This document shows positions 1 through 7,664 of a DNA stretch of 10,351 nucleotides, one piece after another. Position numbers and translations under genes: made by a program. How positions within the stretch are numbered: position 1 is the stretch's first letter; each line of letters begins with the position of its first letter. This DNA is from CAXQRU01 sp964226685. Lineage in GTDB: Bacteria; Pseudomonadota; Gammaproteobacteria; Pseudomonadales; Cellvibrionaceae. The stretch is from assembly GCA_964226685.1 (NCBI GenBank), contig CAXQRU010000133.1, forward strand, positions 1 through 10,351, written 5' to 3'. Below the pieces are notes generated by a model. That model was not told the origin of the DNA. It searched no databases and saw only the letters and a program-made list of their open reading frames with translations.

Positions 1-17
1 GTGTGCTCTTCCGATCT
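1..17. other. Illumina TruSeq adapter remnant (left contig end)
   Basis: The first 17 bases, GTGTGCTCTTCCGATCT, are the 3' end of the standard Illumina TruSeq index-side adapter. The right end of the window carries the complementary orientation of the same adapter. This is untrimmed library sequence and not part of the genome; genomic sequence starts at about base 18. Confidence 0.97.
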
Positions 18-192
18 TTTTATATTGATTAATATAGTTTTGAGCTTCTAGCAGTAAGTGCTTATTGAGTATGTCATCTTCGGTATATTTCATAGCAAGA
101 AATACGATGAAGCCATATAAAATACTGATGGTCATCGTGGTTAGAATGAAAGCGGCAACAAGTCGAGTTTGCAAAGTTTTAGCGGCTTTCAA
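18..192 (-). CDS. Sensor histidine kinase, N-terminal fragment cut by contig end
   Basis: Reading leftward, an open frame starts at a TTG codon (190-192) and runs without a stop to the adapter boundary. The start is supported by an AAAGGA Shine-Dalgarno at 200-205, seven bases upstream, and by a 14-base overlap with the end of the response regulator, which implies translational coupling. The visible ~58 residues read (M)KAAKTLQTRLVAAF..., a short basic cytoplasmic tail, then one hydrophobic membrane segment (about residues 11-33) and the start of a polar, probably periplasmic region (KYTEDDILNKHLLLEAQNY). This is the usual N-terminus of a membrane histidine kinase. The HAMP, dimerisation and ATP-binding domains lie off the contig, so the kinase assignment rests on this topology and on the partner gene. 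No ATG in this frame gives a better start. Confidence 0.75.
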
Positions 193-850
193 AGCGATAT
201 CCTTTCCCGTATTCGGTAATGATTAATGAGTGAGAAAAGGGCTTATCTAATTGGTTACGCAGGCGATACATATGTGTGCGCAGGGAGTCGCTATCAGGCG
301 GCTCGTCACCCCAAAGCTCGGCTTCGATTTGTTCTTTGCTGACGACTTCAGGGCTGTGTCGAATCAACAGCTTGAGTAGATTAAACTGTGTGGCATGTAG
401 GTTGATGGCTTGCTGATTGCGAAAAACCTTGCGACTTGAATAATCGATGGTTAATTCACCAAAGGTTTGGATGCCTAGATCTCGGCGTGGCCCCCTGGCT
501 GCGAGGGCATTCAGTCGACACCATAGTTCTTCGGGATCAAATGGTTTTACTAAGTAGTCATCACAACCTGCCCTAAATCCTAGTAATTTATCATCCAGCG
601 TATCTCTAGCCGTTAAAAATAGTAGAGGAGTGGATAGGTGTAAATCGTGGCGTATTTTATGACAAGCCTCCAGCCCGCTCATGCCTGGCATGCCAATATC
701 CAAGATCAGGACATCATAATGGTTGTCTTTGGCTAAATGAAGACAAGTGCGTGCTGTGTGGGCGTAATCGACATTACAGGCCATACCCTCTAAATATTCA
801 CCGAGTGATTCGGCCAATTGGATATCGTCTTCCAGTAACAAAATTTTCAT
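179..850 (-). CDS. OmpR/PhoB-family two-component response regulator
   Basis: A DNA-binding response regulator of about 223 residues. The N-terminal receiver domain starts MKILLLEDD with the acidic Mg2+ pocket; the phosphoacceptor is Asp51 in LILDIGMPG, with the conserved Thr80 in LTARD and Lys102 in the VKPFD motif. The C-terminal half is a winged-helix Trans_reg_C domain ending in RTHMYRLRNQL and TEYGKGYRF, both typical of the family. The start at 850 is chosen because the receiver fold begins directly there; in-frame GTG (862) and ATG (859) codons would add up to four residues, and none of the three has a clear ribosome site. It is co-transcribed with the overlapping histidine kinase on its 3' side and is divergent from the LtaS-like transferase, a likely target. 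The signal it answers to cannot be read from the sequence; PmrA/QseB-like envelope regulators are a plausible comparison only. Confidence 0.93.
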   Translation of the reverse strand: MKILLLEDDIQLAESLGEYLEGMACNVDYAHTARTCLHLAKDNHYDVLILDIGMPGMSGLEACHKIRHDLHLSTPLLFLTARDTLDDKLLGFRAGCDDYLVKPFDPEELWCRLNALAARGPRRDLGIQTFGELTIDYSSRKVFRNQQAINLHATQFNLLKLLIRHSPEVVSKEQIEAELWGDEPPDSDSLRTHMYRLRNQLDKPFSHSLIITEYGKGYRFESR

Positions 851-963
851 AGAATTCATCACATTGTGTAGGGGTATAGTGTTTAAAATAATACTGCCTA
901 GGTGACATTTACTTCACATCTCATTTTATACACTGCCGCAATCCAGATTGTATGGGATATGTC
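851..963. promoter_or_regulatory. Divergent promoter region, regulator versus LtaS-like gene
   Basis: About 110 AT-rich bases between two divergent genes must hold both promoters. A weak tandem arrangement, ACATTTACTTC (905-915) followed directly by ACATCTCATTT (916-926), has the 11-base phasing typical of OmpR-family operators but matches in only 7 of 11 positions. No convincing -35/-10 pair was assigned. The operator reading is an inference. Confidence 0.3.
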
Positions 964-2895
964 ATGAATCGTCATCATTTTCGCTGTTTAATCTCGGTTT
1001 TTAGGTTTTTGCTCTATGCCTTAGCTTTTTTGAGTTTATCCAGATTATTGCTGGTCATTTGGCAATATGAACGAGTCGCTGCAGTTGATGGCTTCGCTTA
1101 TATCATGCTCCAAGGTGTCCGTTTTGATTTGGTTTTGTTGTGTCAACTGCTCGCATTGCCAATCATTTTTGTGCCTTTGTTGTCATTGTATGAACCCACT
1201 AGGAGGGTGGTTAACTTCATTTTGAGAGGGTATTTATTGCTAGTCGCCACACTATTAATAGTGAGTGAACTACTGACCCCCAATTTTATCACTCAGTACG
1301 ACTTTAGACCGAACTTCTTGATGGTTGAGTACCTAGTGTACCCCAAAGAGGTTCTTTCCATGTTGGTTAAAGCGATTCCTGTGCAGCTTCTGATGGTTGT
1401 TGCGGTATTGATTGCTATGTTGTGGGTAATGCATCGACATTTGAAAGTTTTAGAGACAAAAACGAGTGCTAGTGTTGCCTGGAGCGCCCCCATTATTGTC
1501 GTAGTTGGCGTGTTTTTGTGTGTGCTGGGAGCAAGATCAACCCTGGGGCATCGACCAGTAAACCCGAGTACCGTGGCCTTCTCTTCAGACCCATTAGCTA
1601 ACTCTCTAGTACTGAGTTCTGCTTACTCAGTTGCGTATGCCACGTATGAAAAACTCCGACATGAGAGTGAAGGCATGCGTTTCTATGATGAGTTGGATGA
1701 AAAGCAGGTCATGCAGGAAGTCTATGATTCAATGGGGTATGCTGAATCGGCTTTTCCAGATAAAAATCATCCTACACTCCATTGGCAAAAAGCAAGTGGT
1801 GTTAATAAAAAGAACCTAGTGATTATTTTGCAGGAAAGCCTTGGTGCTGACTTTGTTGGGAGTTTGGGCGGACGCGATCTAACCCCCAATATTGATAAGC
1901 TCAGCCTGGATGGAATTTGGTTTGAAAATCTTTATGCAACCGGTACTCGTTCGGTAAGAGGGATTGAGGCCGTCGTGACGGGCTTTCCTCCAACGCCGTT
2001 GAGAAGTGTGGTCAAATTAGGGGGCAGCCAAAATAATTTTTTTACGATTGCTCAGTTGCTTGCGAAGCAGGGCTATGAAACTTCATTTATCTATGGAGGC
2101 GAAGCTCACTTTGATAATATGAAGCGCTTCTTTAGAAATAATGGCTTTGAACATATTATCGAGCAAAAAGACTATGTAAACCCAGTATTCAAAGGTTCTT
2201 GGGGCGTGTCTGATGAAGATCTCTACCAAAAAGCCCATCAAGAATTTAGCCGATTATCAGAGGCTGGTAAACCTTTTTTTAGTTTGGTATTTACCTCATC
2301 GAATCACTCCCCCTTCGAGTTTCCAGAGGGCAGAGTAGCGTTGGTCGAGCAGCCTAAAAATACGGTTGCCAATGCCATAAAATATGCAGACTATGCCTTG
2401 GGTCAGTATATCGACAAAGCAAAGCACTCCAATTACTGGGATAACACGGTGTTCTTAATTATTGCCGATCACAGTGATCGTGTTTATGGGCGCGAATGGG
2501 TGCCCGTGAATAAGTTTCATATCCCCGGTTTGATTTTGGGTAAGGGCATCAAGCCCGAGAGTGTTACTCGTTTGGTAAGTCAAATTGATATGTTGCCAAC
2601 CTTGCTCTCCCTCATGAATGTACAAGCCGCTCACCCAGCCATAGGGATTGATCTGACTCGGGAGGATTTAGAGCAAATTCCCGGGCGAGCGATCATGCAG
2701 TACGATAACAAACAAGCCTACATGGAGGGTAATCAAGTGGTGATTTTGCAATACGATCACGCCCCGCTTCAGTTCGAGTATGTTGATAAAGCATTAAAGG
2801 CTAGTGATATTAATCAAGATTTGGTGCATCGGGCACTAGCGCATTCAATCTGGCCGATGTTGGCGTATCAACATAAAGCTTACTCGATAGAATAA
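964..2895 (+). CDS. LtaS-like sulfatase-fold membrane transferase
   Basis: A 643-residue inner-membrane enzyme of the LTA synthase / alkaline phosphatase superfamily, which transfers phosphoglycerol- or phosphoethanolamine-type groups from phospholipids to envelope glycans. About five hydrophobic segments fill residues ~10-200, then a soluble periplasmic catalytic domain follows. Visible active-site elements are Glu291 in LQESLG (metal ligand), the GTRSVRG loop with Thr328 (or Ser330) as candidate nucleophile, Asp502-His503 in the IIADHSD motif, and His519 in FHIPGLI. The ATG at 964 is preferred because GGGA lies six bases upstream; an ATG at 952 in the same frame has no ribosome site. The gene is divergent from a two-component system, which suggests inducible envelope modification. 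Gram-negative members do not make teichoic acid, so the acceptor (osmoregulated glucan, lipid A or another glycan) is unknown. Confidence 0.9.
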   Translation: MNRHHFRCLISVFRFLLYALAFLSLSRLLLVIWQYERVAAVDGFAYIMLQGVRFDLVLLCQLLALPIIFVPLLSLYEPTRRVVNFILRGYLLLVATLLIVSELLTPNFITQYDFRPNFLMVEYLVYPKEVLSMLVKAIPVQLLMVVAVLIAMLWVMHRHLKVLETKTSASVAWSAPIIVVVGVFLCVLGARSTLGHRPVNPSTVAFSSDPLANSLVLSSAYSVAYATYEKLRHESEGMRFYDELDEKQVMQEVYDSMGYAESAFPDKNHPTLHWQKASGVNKKNLVIILQESLGADFVGSLGGRDLTPNIDKLSLDGIWFENLYATGTRSVRGIEAVVTGFPPTPLRSVVKLGGSQNNFFTIAQLLAKQGYETSFIYGGEAHFDNMKRFFRNNGFEHIIEQKDYVNPVFKGSWGVSDEDLYQKAHQEFSRLSEAGKPFFSLVFTSSNHSPFEFPEGRVALVEQPKNTVANAIKYADYALGQYIDKAKHSNYWDNTVFLIIADHSDRVYGREWVPVNKFHIPGLILGKGIKPESVTRLVSQIDMLPTLLSLMNVQAAHPAIGIDLTREDLEQIPGRAIMQYDNKQAYMEGNQVVILQYDHAPLQFEYVDKALKASDINQDLVHRALAHSIWPMLAYQHKAYSIE

Positions 2896-2919
2896 TAATG
2901 GGTCTTTGGGAAAAGACCC
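2887..2919. repeat. 33-base intergenic hairpin repeat, copy 1
   Basis: This copy matches 3889-3921 at 30 of 33 positions by eye: an ATAATAAT-type lead followed by a GGGTCTTT/AAAGACCC hairpin. Two of the three differences fall in the hairpin loop, so the stem itself is fully conserved. It begins inside the last codons of the LtaS-like gene. Confidence 0.7.
2900..2919 (+). terminator. Hairpin terminator-like element after LtaS-like gene
   Basis: GGGTCTTT (2900-2907) pairs perfectly with AAAGACCC (2912-2919) around a four-base loop, starting five bases after the stop codon. No T-run follows on the plus strand (CCTAAAGG), so termination in this direction may be weak. On the minus strand the stem is followed by ATTATTATT. 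It may instead protect the mRNA 3' end. Confidence 0.55.
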
Positions 2920-3067
2920 CCTAAAGGCAAGGCATCTGGGTTGGTGGAGTTCAACAAGTGGTTGTCCTGAGATAGTTTATCTTTCAGTTTTTCATTTTAG
3001 CAAGTATCCTTTTGCGGCTCTCATGTTATGATGGTTTCTTCGGTAATCAGAACAATTTATTAAGAAG
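2920..3067 (+). promoter_or_regulatory. Leader region of the Sel1-repeat gene
   Basis: This 148-base non-coding stretch must contain the promoter for the Sel1-repeat gene if the upstream hairpin terminates transcription. A TATGAT box at 3027-3032 could be a -10 element, but no good -35 lies 16-18 bases upstream. Nothing else is recognisable. Confidence 0.25.
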
Positions 3068-3886
3068 ATGGACGCAGCAATTACTATAAACCCCAATCAG
3101 CAAAAAATTAATGATCTTCGAAGTCGATCAATGGAATTGTATAACTTATCAGACCGTTATTCTGAAGCCATTGATCTGCTAAAACAAGCGAGCCATCTTG
3201 GCTGCAGCGAAAGCCCTTTGGACTTAGCTGATATATTAACGGAAGGCTACTTTGTCGAGCCCGATGTTCAAGCTGCACTTAAATACCTTGTGCTGGCTAT
3301 CAAGCGCGGCAATGCTTTTGCCTATACGCCCTTAGCTATGCTATACGCACAAGGTTTGGGAGTTGAACAGTGTTATAGCAAGGCCCGAAACTGCCTTTTA
3401 AAGGCGGCAAAAACAAAAGATATGGATGCTTATTTGTATTTGGGAACCTTTAGCGAGGAAGGTTTAGGGACCCCTCAAGACCCTCAAAAAGCCCTGACCT
3501 ACTACCTCAAAGCTGCACCGTATTCCGATGAGGCCAAGCTCAGAATAGGTCGAATGTTTGAGCAGGGAAAGGGCCTTAAGCGCGACCTGACCAAAGCCGT
3601 GCACTGGTATCGTCAAGCCGCAGAGAGAGATCACCCGGTAGCCCATTACCAGCTGGCCAAGCTCTACTTGCACGACCATAGTTCAGACAAAAATAAAGCC
3701 CAAGCCATAAAATGGCTTGAAGCCTCGGCCCAAGAGGGCTACCCGCCAGCGTTAAATGCACTGGCTACGCTGCACGCTAAGGGGGAGCTGGTTGAGCGCG
3801 ATGTCAATAAAGCTAGGCATTTATATCAAGAGGCCATAGAGCAAGGCTATGAGCAGGCGCAGCTTGGACTCGAGCAGCTTGGGTAG
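3068..3886 (+). CDS. Sel1-like repeat (SLR/TPR-type) protein
   Basis: A 272-residue protein made almost entirely of Sel1-like helical repeats of about 36 residues, roughly six from residue 42 to the end. The signature A..YL..A pattern recurs, for example LAMLYAQGLGVEQ, LGTFSEEGLGTPQD, IGRMFEQGKGLKRD and LATLHAKGELVERD, each followed by a K-A...Y..A helix. Such solenoids are protein-protein interaction scaffolds, not enzymes. No signal peptide or membrane segment is visible, so a cytoplasmic location is likely. The ATG at 3068 has only an adjacent AAGAAG, too close for an ideal ribosome site, but an in-frame stop at 3044 leaves no better upstream start. It stands alone between two copies of a hairpin repeat and converges on the DUF2339 gene. 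Its partner is unknown. Confidence 0.88.
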   Translation: MDAAITINPNQQKINDLRSRSMELYNLSDRYSEAIDLLKQASHLGCSESPLDLADILTEGYFVEPDVQAALKYLVLAIKRGNAFAYTPLAMLYAQGLGVEQCYSKARNCLLKAAKTKDMDAYLYLGTFSEEGLGTPQDPQKALTYYLKAAPYSDEAKLRIGRMFEQGKGLKRDLTKAVHWYRQAAERDHPVAHYQLAKLYLHDHSSDKNKAQAIKWLEASAQEGYPPALNALATLHAKGELVERDVNKARHLYQEAIEQGYEQAQLGLEQLG

Positions 3887-3888
3887 CC

Positions 3889-3921
3889 ATAAAATAATAA
3901 TGGGTCTTTGAGCAAAGACCC
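3889..3921. repeat. 33-base intergenic hairpin repeat, copy 2
   Basis: Second copy of the element at 2887-2919, in the same orientation and exactly 1002 bases further on. It lies two bases after the Sel1-repeat stop codon. The two copies bracket the Sel1-repeat gene. Confidence 0.7.
3902..3921. terminator. Bidirectional hairpin terminator between convergent genes
   Basis: GGGTCTTT (3902-3909) pairs perfectly with AAAGACCC (3914-3921) around a GAGC loop, between the stops of the Sel1-repeat gene and the DUF2339 gene. Read on the minus strand the stem is followed by ATTATTATTTTAT, U-rich enough for an intrinsic terminator of the DUF2339 transcript. On the plus strand the following TAGAATATT is poorer. 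Confidence 0.65.
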
Positions 3922-3928
3922 TAGAATA

Positions 3929-6900
3929 TTATGCAGCTATTTCAGTATCGTCCTTTTGGCTTGGAGGCAGAGGAGCAAAATATCCAATTAAGGTTAGTAA
4001 GAGCCCAACCCCGGTGAACGATATGATACGCTCGATGGTATCTTGTGCTGAAATGTCGATTAAAAATAATTTTAAGACCACAGCGCCCATCAAGACGGCG
4101 CCGGTTATCCAAAGCCCGCGTAAACCCTTTTTCGCGGCGATGGTGGTCGCAGCCAATCCTGAGATGCCCCATAACAACGATAATAACGTTTGTGAGTAAC
4201 TAGAAGTTAATAAAGTGGATAATTGCCACTCCACATCGCCCCAATGATGAGCGATTCTAAGCATGATTACATTGGCCCATAGGAATATAAATCCACCAAT
4301 AATTTTTAATGTGCGCAGCCGATCAGACGCGGAGTGTTCGGCTGATTTCAACAGTAGCAGGCTGGCGATAACAATGCTCATCTGAACAATGTCTACTGGA
4401 TTTAGAATCGGCAGCCAGGGTAGAGGCTGGCTATCTGCAGCCGTTATCAATTGTAATAGTGACCAAGCGAAAATCACCAACATTAATACTGGGCTGGCAA
4501 ATCGCAAGTAGCTTGATCGATGAAGCTTGAAGGGCCAAAATGGACTGGTGTGAATCAAGATTAAGCTGGCGAGGGACATCAGCGGCAGCAAGGCAATATG
4601 CCAGCCATTGCTAAAGCTGACGTGCCCTAGCATGTGCCAAGAGGCTTTCCAAGTCATGAGTAAGCCCAGCAATAGTAAACTCGCCCCATGCCATAGCCCA
4701 GGTGCCGCTTGATCCTTTTTATCGCACAGCCAGAATATGAAAAGAAGGGCGATAAAGGCCGCTGGCCATACCCAGTAGCCAATTTCAAACGCGAGTGAAA
4801 ACGCTAAGTTTTGGCTGGTCAAACTCATTGGGTCGCCACCTAATTCAAGCAGCTTCATGATCATTAATAGGCCTAGAATGGGCAGTAATGCTAAGGCATT
4901 GGTGCGCATGGCTTGCCAAGACAGCGTGTGCCACAGATAAATACAAAGACTGCATAAGACTGTTGCGCCAAGCAGCAATGGCCATTGCCCTAACCACCAT
5001 AACATACATGCACCCAGCAAGGCGGCCATATGGTTTAAGTAAGAGGCCAGTTTGCCCAGTGTGTCAGTATTTTTGTAGAGCAGGTAAAAGAAGACCGCAA
5101 AACTTAGGGGCCATAAAAAAGCACCGTTAGTAAGAGGCCATTTGATAGGCGAGCCAATACTGGAGAGCGTATTGAAATTGCCATCAATAGTGATTGCGCC
5201 AAAGGCGACGATGGCTAAAGCAGGTAATAGGCCGAGTGCGCATCTCTGTAAGGCTAGCCATTGTAAACGCGAACCAATCTGATCAAACATAATCGCCAGC
5301 AAACTGAAACCCAGTAATAATTGCCAGAGACCTTCCCACAATAGTAGAGCGGTAATCAGGGCCACTGCCAAGCCATGAAGCACGTAAAGCATGGATCTAT
5401 TCATGACTTCAAGCGCTTGCTTTAGACAATAAAAATATGCACCTAATGCCAAAGGCCAGATGAGATAACCATTGTGTTCTGCTAAGTTCGTTTGAAGTTG
5501 GTAGCTCAGCACGGCGCCGATGATGAGAGGAATAATAAAACCACTGGCAACTTTATGAGCCAGAGGCCAACTTAAAAACTTGCCAAACAAGCAATAGAAT
5601 AAGCCGGCTGCTAATGATAACCAAGCCCATAAGTGACCAGGCTGCTCAAAGCTAAAGAAGACGATTTGATAAATGAAGCCCTCAAATAGCACAAATAATC
5701 CATAGGCCATCAAACAGTAACCTAAAGTGTTTTCAATGCTCTTTTTGCCTTCAAAAGATCGAGACAATAACCAACTACCAATGGTGGTGGCGATGGTAAT
5801 AATGACGCTGGCAATAAACGCACTGTTGATAAACGCCTGATCAAGAATCACTGGTGTATCAGACCAAAACAGTTCATAGAGTAGAATTAGGAACGAGCAG
5901 AACATAAGCCCAATACTGAAAAATCTTTGAAATGTTTGTTGTTGTTTAATGCTAATCCATAATATTCCCGCGCCTTCAATGGCCCAGATGGCCCCAGTGA
6001 GTGTGCCATCAATTGCGAATGGAATGGCGATGGTGAAAAAAATCACACTCAGCGCGATAAAAGTATGACCAAGACTCTGTAAGCTGGGCTTGGATTGCCG
6101 ACGCAAAACCCAAGCAACGGTGAAATAAAATAGAGATAAAATGAACGCACTGATGGCGATACCGTATTCGTACTGATACACCATGCCACTTTGCAAGTTA
6201 AAAGCAATTAAGGGGGTGCCAAAGATCAGAGTACTATCGAGATAATTTTTAAACTCCGGTTTTTGGTGGTATGCATAGAGAATACTGATGCTCACATACA
6301 TTAAGAAAAAGCCAATTAAAAAGGGCTCGGTCGTAGCAAAAAATTGGGGTTCATAGCGCAATATGCCCCAGATAGTTGAAATCAAAAAGGTCGCCACAAA
6401 GCCTGCAAAATTCAGCACACGCCAAGACTTAAACCAACTGACGGCAAATATGCCCAAGTTCAATACGGTGTAATATCCAAACAGGCCAATATAATTATTG
6501 CTGCCACTGGCCGTTAGAATCGGCGCTAGAAAACCACCAATGGTCGCGAATAAAGCCAAGGCCTTGGCATCTTGGCGAATGGCTAGTGTTACGGCAAAAA
6601 TGACGATTAGTATCAATATTGCAAATGCTAGTGTGGAGGGCAAGATGTTATAGAGGCTGAAGCTTGCAAAAATCGTTAAATAAAATAGACCGATCGCACC
6701 ACCCTGAACCACCAAGGCAAATTGTCGGCGCTGATCTCGTTGTTTCCAACCCCAAAACAATAGAACAATAGCGGCAGTAGCAATGGCTAGGAGCCTAAAC
6801 TCAATGGGGATCATATTTTGATTGATGGCATGGCGAGTCAAAAAGGTCATGCCCATGAGTAAAATGATGATACCGACACGAACAAAAACATTGCCCCCGC

Positions 6901-7405
6901 TTACCCAATTCCAAGCGGCTGTCATCAATTTTTTGACCCAGATAGATAAAAAACTGGGCGTTGGTTCAGGGGTCCTCCATTGCGTGGCTCGCTCTTTAGC
7001 TTGCTGTGCGATGGGGCTACTGTAATATGCAGGTTCTGGCTCCTCTTGTTGCTCAAGTGGTTCAGGCTCTGTTAATGGCGAATGGTAAGGTGTTACATTG
7101 GGGAAGCTGGGGGCAGGTTCTGGTATCGAGTTTATGTCTGGCTCAATGCTTGATTCATTTTCAGCTTCAGCGGACTTTTCCGGCTCGGATTGCGTATTGA
7201 CTTTGGCTTGTTGAAGGATGGTCGGTTCAGGGGGTTTAACCTTTAGCTTATCTTCAAGCTCTTGCACTTTCGATTGCAGGCGATTGAGCCGCGCTAATAG
7301 TTGCCACATAATGAATACTACGATGAACAATGAAAAACTCGCAGATCCATTTTCTAAGTTTAAAAGTATGACAAAGCATAAAAATGCCATAGCTGCGTAA
7401 ATCAT
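3929..7405 (-). CDS. DUF2339 family polytopic membrane protein
   Basis: A 1158-residue predicted inner-membrane protein. It starts MIYAAMAFLCFVILL (first hydrophobic segment), followed by a short coiled-coil stretch around residues 38-55 (RLNRLQSKVQELEDKLKV) and a Pro/Glu/Ser-rich linker to about residue 150. From about residue 165 it is nearly continuous hydrophobic segments to the C-terminus, probably more than 25 helices. This order (coiled coil, proline-rich linker, very long polytopic region) and size are typical of DUF2339; the biochemical role is unknown. The start at 7405 is chosen over an upstream in-frame ATG at 7468 because AAAGGGGAA lies directly upstream and the extra 21 residues are hydrophilic and unlike the family N-terminus. 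It is monocistronic and converges on the Sel1-repeat gene. Confidence 0.88.
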   Translation of the reverse strand: MIYAAMAFLCFVILLNLENGSASFSLFIVVFIMWQLLARLNRLQSKVQELEDKLKVKPPEPTILQQAKVNTQSEPEKSAEAENESSIEPDINSIPEPAPSFPNVTPYHSPLTEPEPLEQQEEPEPAYYSSPIAQQAKERATQWRTPEPTPSFLSIWVKKLMTAAWNWVSGGNVFVRVGIIILLMGMTFLTRHAINQNMIPIEFRLLAIATAAIVLLFWGWKQRDQRRQFALVVQGGAIGLFYLTIFASFSLYNILPSTLAFAILILIVIFAVTLAIRQDAKALALFATIGGFLAPILTASGSNNYIGLFGYYTVLNLGIFAVSWFKSWRVLNFAGFVATFLISTIWGILRYEPQFFATTEPFLIGFFLMYVSISILYAYHQKPEFKNYLDSTLIFGTPLIAFNLQSGMVYQYEYGIAISAFILSLFYFTVAWVLRRQSKPSLQSLGHTFIALSVIFFTIAIPFAIDGTLTGAIWAIEGAGILWISIKQQQTFQRFFSIGLMFCSFLILLYELFWSDTPVILDQAFINSAFIASVIITIATTIGSWLLSRSFEGKKSIENTLGYCLMAYGLFVLFEGFIYQIVFFSFEQPGHLWAWLSLAAGLFYCLFGKFLSWPLAHKVASGFIIPLIIGAVLSYQLQTNLAEHNGYLIWPLALGAYFYCLKQALEVMNRSMLYVLHGLAVALITALLLWEGLWQLLLGFSLLAIMFDQIGSRLQWLALQRCALGLLPALAIVAFGAITIDGNFNTLSSIGSPIKWPLTNGAFLWPLSFAVFFYLLYKNTDTLGKLASYLNHMAALLGACMLWWLGQWPLLLGATVLCSLCIYLWHTLSWQAMRTNALALLPILGLLMIMKLLELGGDPMSLTSQNLAFSLAFEIGYWVWPAAFIALLFIFWLCDKKDQAAPGLWHGASLLLLGLLMTWKASWHMLGHVSFSNGWHIALLPLMSLASLILIHTSPFWPFKLHRSSYLRFASPVLMLVIFAWSLLQLITAADSQPLPWLPILNPVDIVQMSIVIASLLLLKSAEHSASDRLRTLKIIGGFIFLWANVIMLRIAHHWGDVEWQLSTLLTSSYSQTLLSLLWGISGLAATTIAAKKGLRGLWITGAVLMGAVVLKLFLIDISAQDTIERIISFTGVGLLLTLIGYFAPLPPSQKDDTEIAA

Positions 7406-7409
7406 TATG

Positions 7410-7418
7410 TTCCCCTTT
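7410..7418 (-). promoter_or_regulatory. Ribosome binding site deciding the DUF2339 start
   Basis: Minus-strand AAAGGGGAA, with the GGGGA core ending six bases before the ATG at 7403-7405, is a near-ideal Shine-Dalgarno. It fixes translation at that ATG and makes the longer reading from 7468 unlikely. Confidence 0.75.
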
Positions 7419-7490
7419 TGTATTTGGCCGTTCCTGTCCCAGTAATAGTGGGTCTTGTTGAGGTGCATAATACATCAGTGTTGAGGCAGA

Positions 7491-7552
7491 GCCTAACGCC
7501 CGTTGAGCTGATTAACATTCGACATGCTGTATAAAGTGTGCTCAATTAGTGG
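7491..7552. repeat. Possible degenerate attC-like site
   Basis: GCCTAAC (7491-7497) fits the integron R'' consensus RYYYAAC and reads GTTAGGC on the other strand, as GGGCGTTAGGC, the usual right end of an attC. TTGAGC (7503-7508) and GCTCAA (7540-7545) form an inverted repeat inside it, and the total span of ~60 bases is right for an attC. The opposite core box is degenerate in either orientation (ATTAGTG), so both orientation and function are uncertain. Confidence 0.33.
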
Positions 7553-7569
7553 TCTATATGGTCTATAAT
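7550..7569 (+). promoter_or_regulatory. Tandem 9-base repeat with consensus -10 box
   Basis: TGGTCTATA occurs twice head-to-tail (7550-7558, 7559-7567), and the second copy runs into TATAAT (7564-7569), a perfect -10 hexamer. No good -35 lies 16-18 bases upstream, so a promoter here would be weak or activator-dependent. It points toward the cassette genes and could be what transcribes them. Confidence 0.3.
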
Positions 7570-7664
7570 GTCCTTATTAATTTCAACAAAACCAGTAGGA
7601 AGATCTGTATTTATTCTTAATAAACATGGGGTTACGGGGGTGTTTAAAATGTTTTCTACCAAAA

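Noticed and set aside
4888..5130. An 80-residue plus-strand open frame opposite the DUF2339 gene
   Set aside because: It is antisense to a well-supported membrane-protein gene, has no ribosome site, and its composition is what the complement of hydrophobic codons gives.
7440..7460. AATAGTGGGTCTTG, resembling the lead of the 33-base hairpin repeat
   Set aside because: There is no AAAGACCC partner arm downstream, so it does not form the hairpin and is probably a chance match.
7406..7468. A 21-residue N-terminal extension of the DUF2339 protein
   Set aside because: The extension (MHLNKTHYYWDRNGQIQKGN) is hydrophilic and unlike the family N-terminus, and the strong ribosome site belongs to the ATG at 7405.
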